63,289 nt of DNA from Bacteroidia bacterium (GTDB taxonomy: Bacteria > Bacteroidota > Bacteroidia > Flavobacteriales_D > Sanyastnellaceae): the NCBI GenBank assembly GCA_030427925.1, contig JAUICJ010000016.1, positions 1-63,289 of the forward strand. The letters run 5' to 3'. Position numbers and translations under genes: made by a program. The notes beneath the pieces were generated by a model. The model worked only from the letters and a program-made list of their open reading frames with translations. It was not told where the DNA came from and made no database searches. Below, in pieces: positions 8,047 to 16,409 of this stretch. Every line of letters starts with the position of its first letter. The first letter of the stretch is position 1.

Positions 8047-9521
8047 ACCGCACGCACGCTCGCAAACGCCGCCAACTGCAGCACGCCCTCAAGCAGGCGC
8101 GCCGCGCACTGGCCCAAGGACTTCGCCCGACGCACCTCATCGCGCGCATCCACCGGCTCGTCGCAGCCCTCCGCGGCGCGGTTCCGGCGCGTGCATTGGC
8201 CGGCCTCACGGCCCTCGGCCTCGCCGCCCCGGTCGCGGCCCAAAACTTCACCGCCGCCACCCCCAACGCGTTCGGACTTGGCGGCAACGTGCAGGTGAGC
8301 GACATGGCGTTTGTGGACCTCGATGGCGACGGGGATTTGGACCTCATTGGCCGTGGGTTCAGCTACTACGCCTACGGGCCGGTGCTGGTCTACCAAGAGA
8401 ATACCGGCACGGCGACGGCGCCTCAATTCGGCCCGCAAGTCGAGAACCCCTTCGGTGAGCTGTCGCAATACGAAGGCTGGGACTTTGCCATCTTCGCCGG
8501 CGGTCTGGGCATGGAAGTCGCTGACCTCGATGGCGATGGCGACTACGACCTGCTGTTCCCCGAGCGGTACGGCTACGCGTATGCTACCTACAACTACGGC
8601 TATTACCAACACCCGGTGCTTTGGGTGGAAAACACCGGAACGCCGCAGGCCCCCGTATTCAGCAGTCCGACCCAAATCGATCCGTTCGGGCTCTACCTGG
8701 CCCCTTTGGGCGGGGCACAAGATGTCGGCGTGTACGGGGCGGAGTTCATGGACTTGGACAGCGATGGCGATCTCGATCTCTTGGGCGTGTCAACGAACTT
8801 CGATTACTCCACGGGAGGCGGGCCGACGCACGGATTCTTTTGGTGCGAAAACGCGGGGAGCGCGGGTGATGCGGAATTCCTGCCGTTGGCGTTGGCGCCG
8901 TTCGGGCTGCATGGGGCAGATGATGTGCCGGCGGGCGAAGGCTTGAACTTCCACCTCGACGCCGTGGACGTGGACCTCGACGGCGACCTCGACCTGCTCG
9001 AATCCCTCTACTTCGAGGGCGGCGCAACGGGCTACCTGACGGAGCTGCACTTCATCGAAAACACGGGCACCGCTTCAGCGCCGCAATTCGCCGATCCGGT
9101 GCCTTCGCCCTTCGGCATTTTCCCCAGCCCGTCCGAAGGCCTGGTCGTCTCGGCCTTTGCGGACCTCGATGGCGATGGCGATCCGGATTTGGTGCACACG
9201 TTGCTGAGCGATTACATGAGCGGTGGTTCCCCCCAATTCCTGTTCCAGGAAAACTTGGGCGGCGTGAACGGCATGGACGCGCTGGAATTGGCTGCGTTCC
9301 AGGTGTTCCCGAACCCGGTGGCCCAAGGGGCGCAGCTCCGGATTGAAGGCGGCGCGGACTGGACGGCGTACGCCTTGTTCGACGCGCAGGGCCGTGAGGT
9401 GGCGGGCGGTTCGCTGGTCAGCACGGCGGTCATTGCGGTGGACGCGCCGGCTGGGGTGTATTCGCTGGTGTGCACGCGGCCGGATGGGGCGCGCAGTTCG
9501 CGGCAGGTGGTGGTGCGGTAA
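8043..9521 (+). CDS. Secreted FG-GAP/VCBS-repeat protein with T9SS type A sorting domain
   Basis: A 492-residue protein starting at the ATG that overlaps the previous stop. The N-terminus is unusually long and basic (MNRTHARKRRQ...), reaching a hydrophobic stretch and an APVAAQ cleavage site only at about residue 65. The body holds repeated DLDGDGDLDL Ca-binding loops typical of FG-GAP/VCBS propeller repeats. The last 75 or so residues (VFPNPVAQGAQLRIEGG ... APAGVYSLVC) form a type A T9SS sorting domain, so the protein should be surface-attached. Coupling to a cytoplasmic TIGR03032 protein is odd for a secreted adhesin-like protein and may only reflect gene packing. Confidence 0.85.
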   Translation: MNRTHARKRRQLQHALKQARRALAQGLRPTHLIARIHRLVAALRGAVPARALAGLTALGLAAPVAAQNFTAATPNAFGLGGNVQVSDMAFVDLDGDGDLDLIGRGFSYYAYGPVLVYQENTGTATAPQFGPQVENPFGELSQYEGWDFAIFAGGLGMEVADLDGDGDYDLLFPERYGYAYATYNYGYYQHPVLWVENTGTPQAPVFSSPTQIDPFGLYLAPLGGAQDVGVYGAEFMDLDSDGDLDLLGVSTNFDYSTGGGPTHGFFWCENAGSAGDAEFLPLALAPFGLHGADDVPAGEGLNFHLDAVDVDLDGDLDLLESLYFEGGATGYLTELHFIENTGTASAPQFADPVPSPFGIFPSPSEGLVVSAFADLDGDGDPDLVHTLLSDYMSGGSPQFLFQENLGGVNGMDALELAAFQVFPNPVAQGAQLRIEGGADWTAYALFDAQGREVAGGSLVSTAVIAVDAPAGVYSLVCTRPDGARSSRQVVVR

Positions 9522-9655
9522 TTAACGCTCCGGCTTTCCACCGTAGAACCAAACAAATCTTGGCCCCGTGTTCTTCACCCGGGACTCATTTGCCTTTGAA
9601 TTAAAAGCGTTTTTTTTGCTCATCGTTCTCAAGTCTTGCGTTAAACGCTATTGTT

Positions 9656-10165
9656 TTACCCTCTATTTTCTTGTTGCTGTTTTCTCCCAATCACAAAAAC
9701 AGCAACCAGACCGACAATCGTAGTGGTTCCGAATATGCCAGCGACGGTGTCGTGGCCATTGACTGCGAGGTAGACAGCCGATGCAATTCCAAATAGCCCC
9801 AAAATGAACCCAAAAACTTGGCCTCGCCCACGTTGTTTGAGTTCCTCGTTCACGGAATATTTCTCGAGCGCCATCCTCTCCTCCGATTGGTTTTCAACCA
9901 TTCGAAAGATGCGCTCAGCACCTCCAGGCACAACTTGATTGTAACCCTCAAGATGTTGAGGCAGCAGAAGCGCCCCCCCGAAAGACGTTGAGCGCGTGAC
10001 GACTACGCGAATCGACTGGAGAATTTGTTCTTTCACATGAGGTTCTAGCGTGGCCAAAATATTCTCCAGGCCCTGCGGAAGGTTAATGTCGTTTTTCGGC
10101 TCAATGGATTGTCCCTCTGTGTTCTTATCCTTCTCCTCCTTTGAATCCGGTTTCTTCTTTGCCAA
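9656..10165 (-). CDS. DUF2335 family membrane protein (TTG start)
   Basis: A 169-residue protein with a charged, disordered N-terminus, a central segment containing EGYNQVVPGGAERIFRMVENQ and two C-terminal membrane helices (about 115-160) ending in a basic tail. This central motif plus paired helices is the DUF2335 signature. The family's function is unknown. No ATG is available: a TGA lies 27 bases upstream in frame, and the only reasonable start is the TTG at 10165, inside the small ORF 10125-10277. It lies in an AT-rich stretch unlike the rest of the window, which suggests transfer. It could also be expressed by frameshifting from the upstream ORF. Confidence 0.72.
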   Translation of the reverse strand: MAKKKPDSKEEKDKNTEGQSIEPKNDINLPQGLENILATLEPHVKEQILQSIRVVVTRSTSFGGALLLPQHLEGYNQVVPGGAERIFRMVENQSEERMALEKYSVNEELKQRGRGQVFGFILGLFGIASAVYLAVNGHDTVAGIFGTTTIVGLVAVFVIGRKQQQENRG

Positions 10166-10277
10166 ACTCCATTTGATCCAATCGCTTCATGACATCCTCA
10201 AAGTCTTGGCCAATCATCTCCCAATCGGAAGCGATTGCCTGAAAATCCGCATCGAAGCCTGACTTGTTTCGACTCAT
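10125..10277 (-). CDS. Small ORF overlapping the DUF2335 start, unknown
   Basis: A 50-residue ORF from ATG 10277 (MSRNKSGFDADFQ) that overlaps the DUF2335 gene by 41 bases in another frame. It contains SDWEMIGQDFEDVMKRLDQ, which looks like an amphipathic helix. Its last codons are GGA/GAA-rich (GGAGGAGAAGG) and could act as a ribosome-binding site for a downstream start. It may be a genuine co-expressed partner of DUF2335 or its true N-terminus through a frameshift. Coding status is uncertain. Confidence 0.45.
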   Translation of the reverse strand: MSRNKSGFDADFQAIASDWEMIGQDFEDVMKRLDQMEFGKEETGFKGGEG

Positions 10278-10736
10278 GGGGAAATGGTTTCCCGCAAGGT
10301 TGAGAACGCTGCCAACACCCATCACGAATGATGAGTTCATGAACAGGGAATCAGTTCTGCTGCGTTTATTTTCTCTTATAACAACAAATTATTTACTGAA
10401 TTTTGGCCAACTCTTTTCTTGCAGAAAGTTCAACTCTGTGTCGCTTTCTGCGCTGAGGGATTCTTGTAACGCGATTTGCATCACAAACTCAAAAACTAGA
10501 GCCTATTTGCTAGCAGGTTGGGTAATGCCCTCTAGCGTGTGTCCTGCGAGTTCAACACCTCCAATTGCGTTGAGGCCAATTTATCCCTGCCCAAAATAGT
10601 TAAACTACCATGCTGTAAACCAACGAAATCCAGGTGACGATTCAGCCAAACACGCAGCATCGCACCGACAAGAGGACTGTGCCTCGAGCAAGAACCTATT
10701 TGGAATGTTGTAAACGCCCCGGGAACGTTACTAAGC
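10278..10736. other. AT-rich non-coding stretch
   Basis: About 460 bases upstream of the DUF2335 pair with visibly lower G+C than the flanks, including runs such as TTATAACAACAAATTATTTACTG. Only short, family-less reading frames occur. I see no repeat ends, tRNA or integrase that would mark an element boundary. It probably holds the promoter of the DUF2335 operon and remnants of transferred DNA. Confidence 0.5.
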
Positions 10737-11966
10737 CTAGTCCCCACGCAACCGAAGCCGCAGCGAATCCATCAACTCCAGCTCGGTCACGTTGAGGCCG
10801 ATGGCGCTCCAAATGAGGTCGGAGGTGGTGCAATTCACCATCTTCAACTGGATTTGTTCGTTTTGATTCAGGCATCCGTAGGAAGCGATGACCGTGGCCT
10901 CGGCCCCTGCTAGGCAACCGGCCGTCGCAAACTGGGCGTCATCGAACACCAAACCGGTCAGGGCGAGCTGTTGTTCCTTGAGGATGGCTTCGAGGTGGGT
11001 GCGATCAACGACGCGATAGAATTCCAGGAGCTCGCCCTCGATTAGGGCGGCGAGTCCTGTACCGTCATCCTGCCGTTTATCGCAGTGTTGGGAGGCCTTG
11101 CCGATGACAGCGATTTGGTTCACGGGGGCTGGATCCTGAGCCATGCGGATGCTCACGTCCGGGCTCCCCGTTGGTGGGGCTGCGCTCACAGTCTGAGCTT
11201 GAACAGGGGGATAAACCTTGCTACTGGAGATGGTGGCTGACCCCATGCGCGTTTGGAATTCGCGAGCCTCGAAGACGAAGGGAGCGCTGCGTGTAGTGCC
11301 GTCGACGAGGATGAATGCGCGGTCGTTGTAATGGGATTTGGGATCGAGCGAATAGGAAAAATGCGATTGCAAATCCGACAAGTGGAACTGAGATGTCGAT
11401 TCTTCTTGCCAAAGCAACATTTCCATCTCCCATTTCCGCGATCCGTTGCGCACAACCACTTCCCACACCCCAATCAACGGATGACCTGAGGCATCCGAGT
11501 ACTCGCGAACACGCTCCGGATTCGAATAATTGAACAGCGGATGCACCGAGGAAGACGTTTCGTTTCCTTGGCTGTCGAACACTTGCATGCGACCACCGAA
11601 GATGCTTTCATCGTCCGAGTTACTCAGAAAGAAAGCTTTTTCGGCATACCCCTGCGAGCTGCCAGAACGGAAATAATCGCGGATCTCTTCGTATTCACCA
11701 TTCAACCCCACACGATACACGCGGTAGTACGTCGCTTTTCTCTTCGATGGAAGCTCATTCCATTCGGCATCGTAGTACCGAATCTCTTCCCCCGGTTGAA
11801 GAAAACGGTCTGCGGATGCAATGTAAATCCTCGGTTTGTCGTTCCCTGCGTTCACCGCGAATTCCGATGAGGAATACGCTTCATCTTGAGCCCAAACCGC
11901 AGCGCACGAACATAAAACCGCGAACAGGAAACCACTACGCAGCATCGACTTGCTTTTGCACATCAT
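10737..11966 (-). CDS. Secreted protein with C-terminal CsgG/FlgO-like domain
   Basis: About 409 residues. The start is placed at the ATG pair 11966/11963; ATG 11945 is also possible. The signal peptide contains SGFLFAVLCSCAAVWAQ. The N-terminal two-thirds (to about 260) is a polar, beta-rich region with no family that I recognise. The C-terminal 130 or so residues (VIGKASQHCD ... ALIEGELLEFYRVVDRTHLEAIL ... CLAGAEATVIASY) resemble the CsgG/FlgO fold seen in curli secretion and flagellar outer-membrane lipoproteins: a paired helix with VxR and L..IL.EQ motifs. It lacks a lipobox. A terminator and tRNA-Pro lie upstream. A role in the periplasm or outer membrane is likely; details are unknown. 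Confidence 0.65.
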   Translation of the reverse strand: MMCKSKSMLRSGFLFAVLCSCAAVWAQDEAYSSSEFAVNAGNDKPRIYIASADRFLQPGEEIRYYDAEWNELPSKRKATYYRVYRVGLNGEYEEIRDYFRSGSSQGYAEKAFFLSNSDDESIFGGRMQVFDSQGNETSSSVHPLFNYSNPERVREYSDASGHPLIGVWEVVVRNGSRKWEMEMLLWQEESTSQFHLSDLQSHFSYSLDPKSHYNDRAFILVDGTTRSAPFVFEAREFQTRMGSATISSSKVYPPVQAQTVSAAPPTGSPDVSIRMAQDPAPVNQIAVIGKASQHCDKRQDDGTGLAALIEGELLEFYRVVDRTHLEAILKEQQLALTGLVFDDAQFATAGCLAGAEATVIASYGCLNQNEQIQLKMVNCTTSDLIWSAIGLNVTELELMDSLRLRLRGD

Positions 11967-12060
11967 CAACAATTCTCTCGCACCAATGTACTGAATGGAG
12001 GCGCGCAATTGACATGAAATATCAACATCACCAAATGTCCTCAGGGCGGGGAAGGCGCAT

Positions 12061-12088
12061 AAAAAAAGCCGCCCGGAATGGGCGGCTT
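12061..12088 (-). terminator. Rho-independent terminator downstream of tRNA-Pro
   Basis: On the minus strand a GGGCGGC-type arm reads as GCCGCCC, a 5-base loop and GGGCGGC, followed by a run of seven T. It starts 6 bases beyond the 3' end of the tRNA, so it ends tRNA-Pro transcription before the CsgG-like gene. Confidence 0.85.
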
Positions 12089-12093
12089 CGTTG

Positions 12094-12168
12094 TCGGGGC
12101 GGCAGGATTCGAACCTGCGATCTCCTGGTCCCAAACCAGGCGCCTTAACCGGGCTGGGCCACGCCCCG
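12094..12168 (-). tRNA. tRNA-Pro (UGG anticodon)
   Basis: The cloverleaf is complete: 7-bp acceptor CGGGGCG/CGCCCCG, anticodon stem CCTGG/CCAGG around loop TTTGGGA giving anticodon TGG, and T-loop GGTTCGAATCC. CCA is not encoded. The discriminator base is A. Confidence 0.95.
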
Positions 12169-12265
12169 CCGACAAGCGGGGGCAAATATAGGGGATGTTG
12201 TGCGAGATTTGGCATGCGTGAACCGAATCCCGCAGAAAGTTGTTCTCATCGCCAAACCCCCATCC

Positions 12266-12853
12266 ATGAATCGCATGTTCATCCTCCTGACTGCAGCGGC
12301 CGTTGTCGCCATTGGCCTTACTGCTTGGACCGTCATCCGCGGCAAGAACACCTACGCCGCCACCGAAGCGCCCGCCTCGTTTTATGACCTGAAGGCCAAT
12401 ACGTTGGAGGGGGAAGCGTTCGATTTCGCGAGCCTGAAGGGCAAGCGCGTGCTCATCGTGAACACCGCGTCGAAGTGCGGATTCACGCCGCAATATGAGG
12501 GGCTGGAGGCGCTGTACGAGGCGAACAAGGACAAGGGCTTCACCATCCTCGGGTTTCCGTGCAACGATTTTGGCAAGCAAGAGCCCGGCAGCGCGGACGA
12601 GATCGGCGCCTTCTGCGAGCGCAATTATGGCGTGTCCTTCCAGATGATGGAGAAGGTTTCCGTCAAAGGCGATGAGCAGCACCCGGTGTACGCTTGGCTG
12701 TGCAATGCAGACCAAAACGGAGTCGGCGACCACTCCGTCAAGTGGAACTTCCACAAGTTCCTCGTCAACGAGAACGGCCAACTCGTCGCCTCCCTCCGCA
12801 GCGCCGTCAACCCCGACGACGCCACCATCACCGCCTTCGCGGAAGGGAAGTAA
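12266..12853 (+). CDS. Glutathione peroxidase family thiol peroxidase
   Basis: A 195-residue protein from ATG 12266, which opens a membrane anchor or signal segment (MFILLTAAAVVAIGLTAW). The thioredoxin-fold domain carries NTASKCGFTPQY with the peroxidatic cysteine at residue 71, GFPCNDFGKQEPG supplying the Gln, and KWNFHKFLV supplying Trp/Asn. Cys replaces the selenocysteine of animal enzymes, as is usual in bacteria, where such enzymes normally draw electrons from thioredoxin. It should reduce hydroperoxides at the outer face of the inner membrane or in the periplasm. The gene is monocistronic, between tRNA-Pro and the glycosyltransferase gene. An N-terminal extension upstream of 12266 exists in frame but is unlikely. 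Confidence 0.93.
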   Translation: MNRMFILLTAAAVVAIGLTAWTVIRGKNTYAATEAPASFYDLKANTLEGEAFDFASLKGKRVLIVNTASKCGFTPQYEGLEALYEANKDKGFTILGFPCNDFGKQEPGSADEIGAFCERNYGVSFQMMEKVSVKGDEQHPVYAWLCNADQNGVGDHSVKWNFHKFLVNENGQLVASLRSAVNPDDATITAFAEGK

Positions 12854-12991
12854 GCCGCCCGCTCAACGGAAAGTGCCTACCTTCGACGTCCTTCGCCGAC
12901 CGAGCCCCGCGGGCAACCAAATCCGCGCGTTCTCGTAAGCGTTCAGGAAGTCCGTCGTCGGCGGTCGCACTAACTTTTGAAGCTGGCTCCC

Positions 12992-13939
12992 ATGTTGTTC
13001 TCTATCGTCATTCCCGTTTACAATCGCCCGGACGAGGTTGAGGAATTGTTGTCGTCGCTCACGCACCAAACCGACAACGGGTTTGAGGTCATCGTCGTTG
13101 AAGACGGCTCCACGCTGACGTGCGAGGAGGTGTGCAAAGCGCATGGCGAGCTGGACCTCCGGTACTTCTTCAAGGAGAATTCGGGGCCGGGCGGCAGCCG
13201 GAATTTTGGCGCTCAACACGCTCAGGGCGACTACCTGCTCATCCTCGACTCCGACTGCGTCATCCCCGAGAACTACATCAAGAACATCCGGGCGGAGCTG
13301 GCAGCCGAACCGTGCGACGCCTTCGGCGGGCCCGATGCCGCGCACGAAAGCTTCAGCGACATGATCAAGGCGGTCAACTACGCCATGACCTCGTTCTTCA
13401 CGACCGGGGGCATCCGCGGCGGCCGCAAAGACACGATGGAAAAATTCCATCCGCGCAGCTTCAACATGGGCATCCGCACCCGCGTCTACAACGACCTGAA
13501 CGGTTTTTCCGACATGCGCTACGGCGAGGACATCGACTTCAGCATCCGCATCATCGAGTCGGGAGCCACCGTGCGGCTGTTCCCGGAGGCGTACGTCTTT
13601 CACAAACGCCGAACGAACATGCGCCAGTTCTTCCGCCAAATTTTCCACTCCGGCGAAGCGCGCATCGCGCTGTGGAAAAAGCACCCCCACTCGCTCAAAC
13701 TCGTGCACTTCCTCCCTTCGCTGTTCGTCCTGGGAACCGCATCGCTTCTCGCCTTGAGCGCGTTCGAGCCCCGGCTGCTCTGGCTGCCCGCAGCTTACTG
13801 CGCCATGATCTTCGTGGACGCCACGCTCAAGAACAAAAGCGTCACCGTCGGGCTGCTGGCCATCGGCGCTTCCTTCGTTCAGCTCTTCGGTTACGGCCTC
13901 GGTTTCTTAAAACAAGCCCCTGCCCTGCTGCGCCGCTAA
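12992..13939 (+). CDS. Family 2 glycosyltransferase
   Basis: A 315-residue protein from ATG 12992 (MLFSIVIPVYNRPDEV). It shows the GT-A features of GT2 enzymes: the VIPVYNR strand, VEDGST, the metal-binding D86-S-D88 within LILDSDC, and a later YGEDIDFSIR acceptor/base motif. Two hydrophobic segments follow near 240-300, so it is probably attached to the inner membrane. The sugar and acceptor are unknown. TAACTTTTG 13 bases upstream is a good -7 element. The stop overlaps the convergent FkbM gene by 4 bases; the glycosyltransferase, FkbM and racemase genes may together decorate a surface glycan, which is inference. Confidence 0.92.
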   Translation: MLFSIVIPVYNRPDEVEELLSSLTHQTDNGFEVIVVEDGSTLTCEEVCKAHGELDLRYFFKENSGPGGSRNFGAQHAQGDYLLILDSDCVIPENYIKNIRAELAAEPCDAFGGPDAAHESFSDMIKAVNYAMTSFFTTGGIRGGRKDTMEKFHPRSFNMGIRTRVYNDLNGFSDMRYGEDIDFSIRIIESGATVRLFPEAYVFHKRRTNMRQFFRQIFHSGEARIALWKKHPHSLKLVHFLPSLFVLGTASLLALSAFEPRLLWLPAAYCAMIFVDATLKNKSVTVGLLAIGASFVQLFGYGLGFLKQAPALLRR

Positions 13940-14700
13940 GCCCGCGACCACAGCTGATTCCCGCTGTGCCCCGCGACCCCATCGTACTCCAGCGTGAACC
14001 CACGACCAGCGAGGTACGTCGCCACTTCCTCGGCGAGCGGTTGGCCTTCAAACAGTTCGACGCGTTCCACCTCCAACCAAATCAACTTCACGCCCGCCAC
14101 GTGCACTCCGAGGCCATTGAGCACCATCAGCTCAGCGCCCTGCACGTCCATGTGAATGAAATCCGGTGCGGGCAATTCCCCCGCGTCGATCGCCCCATCC
14201 AACCGCCGCGTCGGCACCTCAATTGCCGATTCAAAGGCCACGGACGCGAACACGTTCAGGTGTTCCGCCGGCGCAAGCAACGAGCTGCTGTCCGAAACCC
14301 GATTCCGCCAATCGCTGCGATTCGGCTCCGAAGAAACGTGGAAGGTCGCCGTGCCATCGGCATCCGAGGCCGCGTAGGTGTGCAACCGCGTCCGACGCTC
14401 CAACCCGGCCTCCCCCAAGCGCCCCTGCGCAATGCGCGCCACCTCCGGATGGGCTTCAAACAACTCCACCCGGCACGCGGGAAAGGCCCGCGCGTAGGCG
14501 ATTGCACTCCCCGCATCGTTGGCCCCGATGTCATAAACCACCCAGCCACGCTCAGATGAAAACGTGCGCTGTAGGGCGCGGTACACGACGCCCTCATCCG
14601 TCCGATTGCGGGCCGATCGATACCACCAACCAAAGGCATTCCTCGAAAAGGCCGTGCGTTCCGCAACGCGACCAACGGGCATGAGCAAGCGGGATATCAT
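13936..14700 (-). CDS. FkbM family SAM-dependent methyltransferase
   Basis: A 254-residue protein. The SAM-binding start VVYDIGANDAGSAIAY, the ELFEAHPEVARIAQ segment after strand 2 and the signature IHMDVQGAELMVLNGLG place it in the FkbM family of sugar or natural-product O-methyltransferases. No signal peptide or membrane helix is apparent. A TAAATTGG element lies 4 bases from the ATG. A broken paralogue with the same N-terminal layout lies at 16847-17595. Together with the neighbouring glycosyltransferase it could methylate a surface sugar. Confidence 0.92.
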   Translation of the reverse strand: MISRLLMPVGRVAERTAFSRNAFGWWYRSARNRTDEGVVYRALQRTFSSERGWVVYDIGANDAGSAIAYARAFPACRVELFEAHPEVARIAQGRLGEAGLERRTRLHTYAASDADGTATFHVSSEPNRSDWRNRVSDSSSLLAPAEHLNVFASVAFESAIEVPTRRLDGAIDAGELPAPDFIHMDVQGAELMVLNGLGVHVAGVKLIWLEVERVELFEGQPLAEEVATYLAGRGFTLEYDGVAGHSGNQLWSRA

Positions 14701-14704
14701 CCGC

Positions 14705-14712
14705 CCAATTTA
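14705..14712 (-). promoter_or_regulatory. TAAATTGG -7 element before the FkbM gene
   Basis: On the minus strand TAAATTGG is followed by GCGG-type bases and the ATG at 14700. The spacing implies a leaderless transcript. It overlaps the last codons of the racemase gene. Confidence 0.5.
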
Positions 14713-15780
14713 CGCAACAACCTTCTCAATATAATCTGAGTTGAGCAGGTTCAGCGCGCCCATGTACTTCAAGTTGAAGCTGACCAAGTCGCCCACCTTG
14801 TAGCGCGCGTGGTCGTCCCCCAGGTCGAGGACGAGCATGTCCGAACTCGCCCCGAGGAACTTGAGCTTCTCGTCATCGGGCAGGAGGTACGACGCGTCCA
14901 CGTCGAGCAGGCCGATGTCGAGGATGGCCCGGTAGGAGGACTTTCCGTAGTCGTCCTCGTCGATTTCGAAGGACTCGCCCGACGGGTTTTCGCCGAGGTA
15001 GCCGATCGGCACGCGCGGCTTTTCCGTGATTTCGATGACCTCGGCGAACAGCTTGAACACGTCCGTGTGCATGCCCTCCATCGGCTCCTCCGTGATGAGG
15101 TTGTTGCCGAAATAGAGCGCCTCACCGACCCGGAAGTGGTTGATGCCGGCGGGCACTTGACCGCGGTGCAGGAGCGGGATGATGACCGAAGTTCCGCCGG
15201 ACACCCAGGGGATGCTGACGTTGAATTTGGCCTCGATGAGTTGCTCGTAAAGCGACATTTGGATCAGCTTGTCCTCCGACGGCATCACCCCGTTCAGGCA
15301 ATTGAGGTTCGCCCCGATGCCCGCCACTTCGATGTGCGGCAAGTTCAAGATGGACTCGTAAAATTCGATCAGGTGCGAGCCCATGATGCCCTCGCGCAGG
15401 TCGCCCAGCTCGATCATGATGATGACCCGGTGCACCTTCCCCTGCCGCCCCGCTTCCGCGCTCAGCAGCTCGATGGTGTACCGCTCCGTGTTGAAGCTCA
15501 CGTCCGCATGGCGCACGACGTCCGCGATGCTGCGTTTCGCCGGCGGCTTGATGTAAATCGTCTCCACGTCGGGATCGATGTCCTTGACCGTGGCCAAATT
15601 CGAAATCCGCGAATCGCAAACCGACCGGATGCCCAACCCGATCAATTCCTCGAGGTACAAGCGGTTCCCGCACAGCATCTTCGAAACGACCGCCCACTCG
15701 ATGCCGTGCTCGGCAAAGAGCCGGTTGAGGTGGTCGTAGTTGGAAGCGAGTTTGGTCCGATAAAGTTTGATGAAAGCCAT
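14710..15780 (-). CDS. Alanine/ornithine racemase-type PLP enzyme (COG3457-like)
   Basis: A 356-residue fold-type III PLP protein. The N-terminal segment IKLYRTKLASNYDHLN and VSKMLCGN with the likely PLP lysine (about residue 34) are followed by barrel strands (VCDSRISNL, IYIKPP, IIMIELGDLREGI, VAGIGANLNCLNG, VSGGTS) and a C-terminal beta domain. These are typical of the predicted amino-acid racemases that include ornithine racemase, rather than canonical Alr. It probably racemises a free amino acid, but the substrate cannot be read from sequence. It lies 9 bases upstream of the FkbM gene on the same strand. A separate 35-codon remnant with an Alr-like C-terminus lies just upstream (15791-15917). 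Confidence 0.85.
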   Translation of the reverse strand: MAFIKLYRTKLASNYDHLNRLFAEHGIEWAVVSKMLCGNRLYLEELIGLGIRSVCDSRISNLATVKDIDPDVETIYIKPPAKRSIADVVRHADVSFNTERYTIELLSAEAGRQGKVHRVIIMIELGDLREGIMGSHLIEFYESILNLPHIEVAGIGANLNCLNGVMPSEDKLIQMSLYEQLIEAKFNVSIPWVSGGTSVIIPLLHRGQVPAGINHFRVGEALYFGNNLITEEPMEGMHTDVFKLFAEVIEITEKPRVPIGYLGENPSGESFEIDEDDYGKSSYRAILDIGLLDVDASYLLPDDEKLKFLGASSDMLVLDLGDDHARYKVGDLVSFNLKYMGALNLLNSDYIEKVVA

Positions 15781-15790
15781 GGTGTGCGAT

Positions 15791-15917
15791 TCAATTCACC
15801 GCCACCCGCGGAATCGAATCCGGCAGGCGCGTCAAGAGTTCATAATTCAACTGGTTGCTCCACTCCCCGAATGACTTCAAGGACAGCTTGTCTCGGTCGG
15901 TGGCCCGTTGCGACTAG
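15791..15917 (-). pseudogene. Remnant of a C-terminal gene fragment (alanine-racemase-like tail)
   Basis: Between a TAG near 15915 and a TGA at 15791 the minus strand encodes about 40 residues, including FGEWSNQLNYELLTRLP and SIPRVAVN. The pattern YELLTRL...IPRV resembles the C-terminal end of alanine racemases. There is no start codon or remaining enzyme body, so it is probably what is left of a deleted gene. The family match is weak, from memory only. Confidence 0.4.
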
Positions 15918-15956
15918 GCCGCTGCCTCCTCCAGCACTTTCGAGAAGCGAACCTGA

Positions 15957-16409
15957 TCAAGACGGATTGGGTCGGATGTACCGCATTTCAAGGTACTTGT
16001 TCTCGAACCCGAGCCGTTCGTAAAGGCGCCTCGCCGGGTTGTGAGGCTCGACGTGTAAGGCCACGGCACCGTCCACGCCCGCGAGCGCTTCATTCATCAG
16101 TTGGGCTCCGATGCCCTGGCCGCGGTGGGCAGCATCGACGGCGATGTAGACGAGGATGTTTTCGGGGATGTAACCGCCCATGCCCGTGCGATTGAGCACC
16201 ACAGCACCCGCGAGTTGGCCGCCCGAAGTTGCCGTGAATACCGCACCACCCTTCGCTGGGTGGAGCACGAAGTCGAGGCAGGCCGAGATTTGGTCCGTGG
16301 GGTCACCAAAATCTCCCAAATGCTCGTGCAAAAAGGCCACCAGTTGCTGCCGTTTCGACCGAATACCTTCTCCAGACAGCCGCTGAAAGGTCAACCTAGA
16401 AGGACTCAT
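15957..16409 (-). CDS. GNAT family N-acetyltransferase
   Basis: A 150-residue protein with the GNAT acetyl-CoA site AAHRGQGIGAQLMNEAL (motif A, R/QxxGxG/A) preceded by NILVYIAVD. Motif B is present in EPHNPARRLYERLGF. The length is normal for a single-domain GNAT. The substrate is unknown; possibilities include small amines, protein N-termini or sugars. It is flanked on both sides by decayed DNA. Confidence 0.9.
   Translation of the reverse strand: MSPSRLTFQRLSGEGIRSKRQQLVAFLHEHLGDFGDPTDQISACLDFVLHPAKGGAVFTATSGGQLAGAVVLNRTGMGGYIPENILVYIAVDAAHRGQGIGAQLMNEALAGVDGAVALHVEPHNPARRLYERLGFENKYLEMRYIRPNPS

Noticed and set aside
9604-9652. Possible hairpin (AGCGTTT ... AAACGCT) between the FG-GAP and DUF2335 genes
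   Set aside because: The arms are only 7 bases with a loop of about 30 bases; the T-run does not follow the stem properly. Too weak to call as a terminator.
10264-10599. Plus-strand ORF of 111 codons in the AT-rich islet
   Set aside because: It lacks any family motif, overlaps the small DUF2335-associated ORF and has no supporting context.
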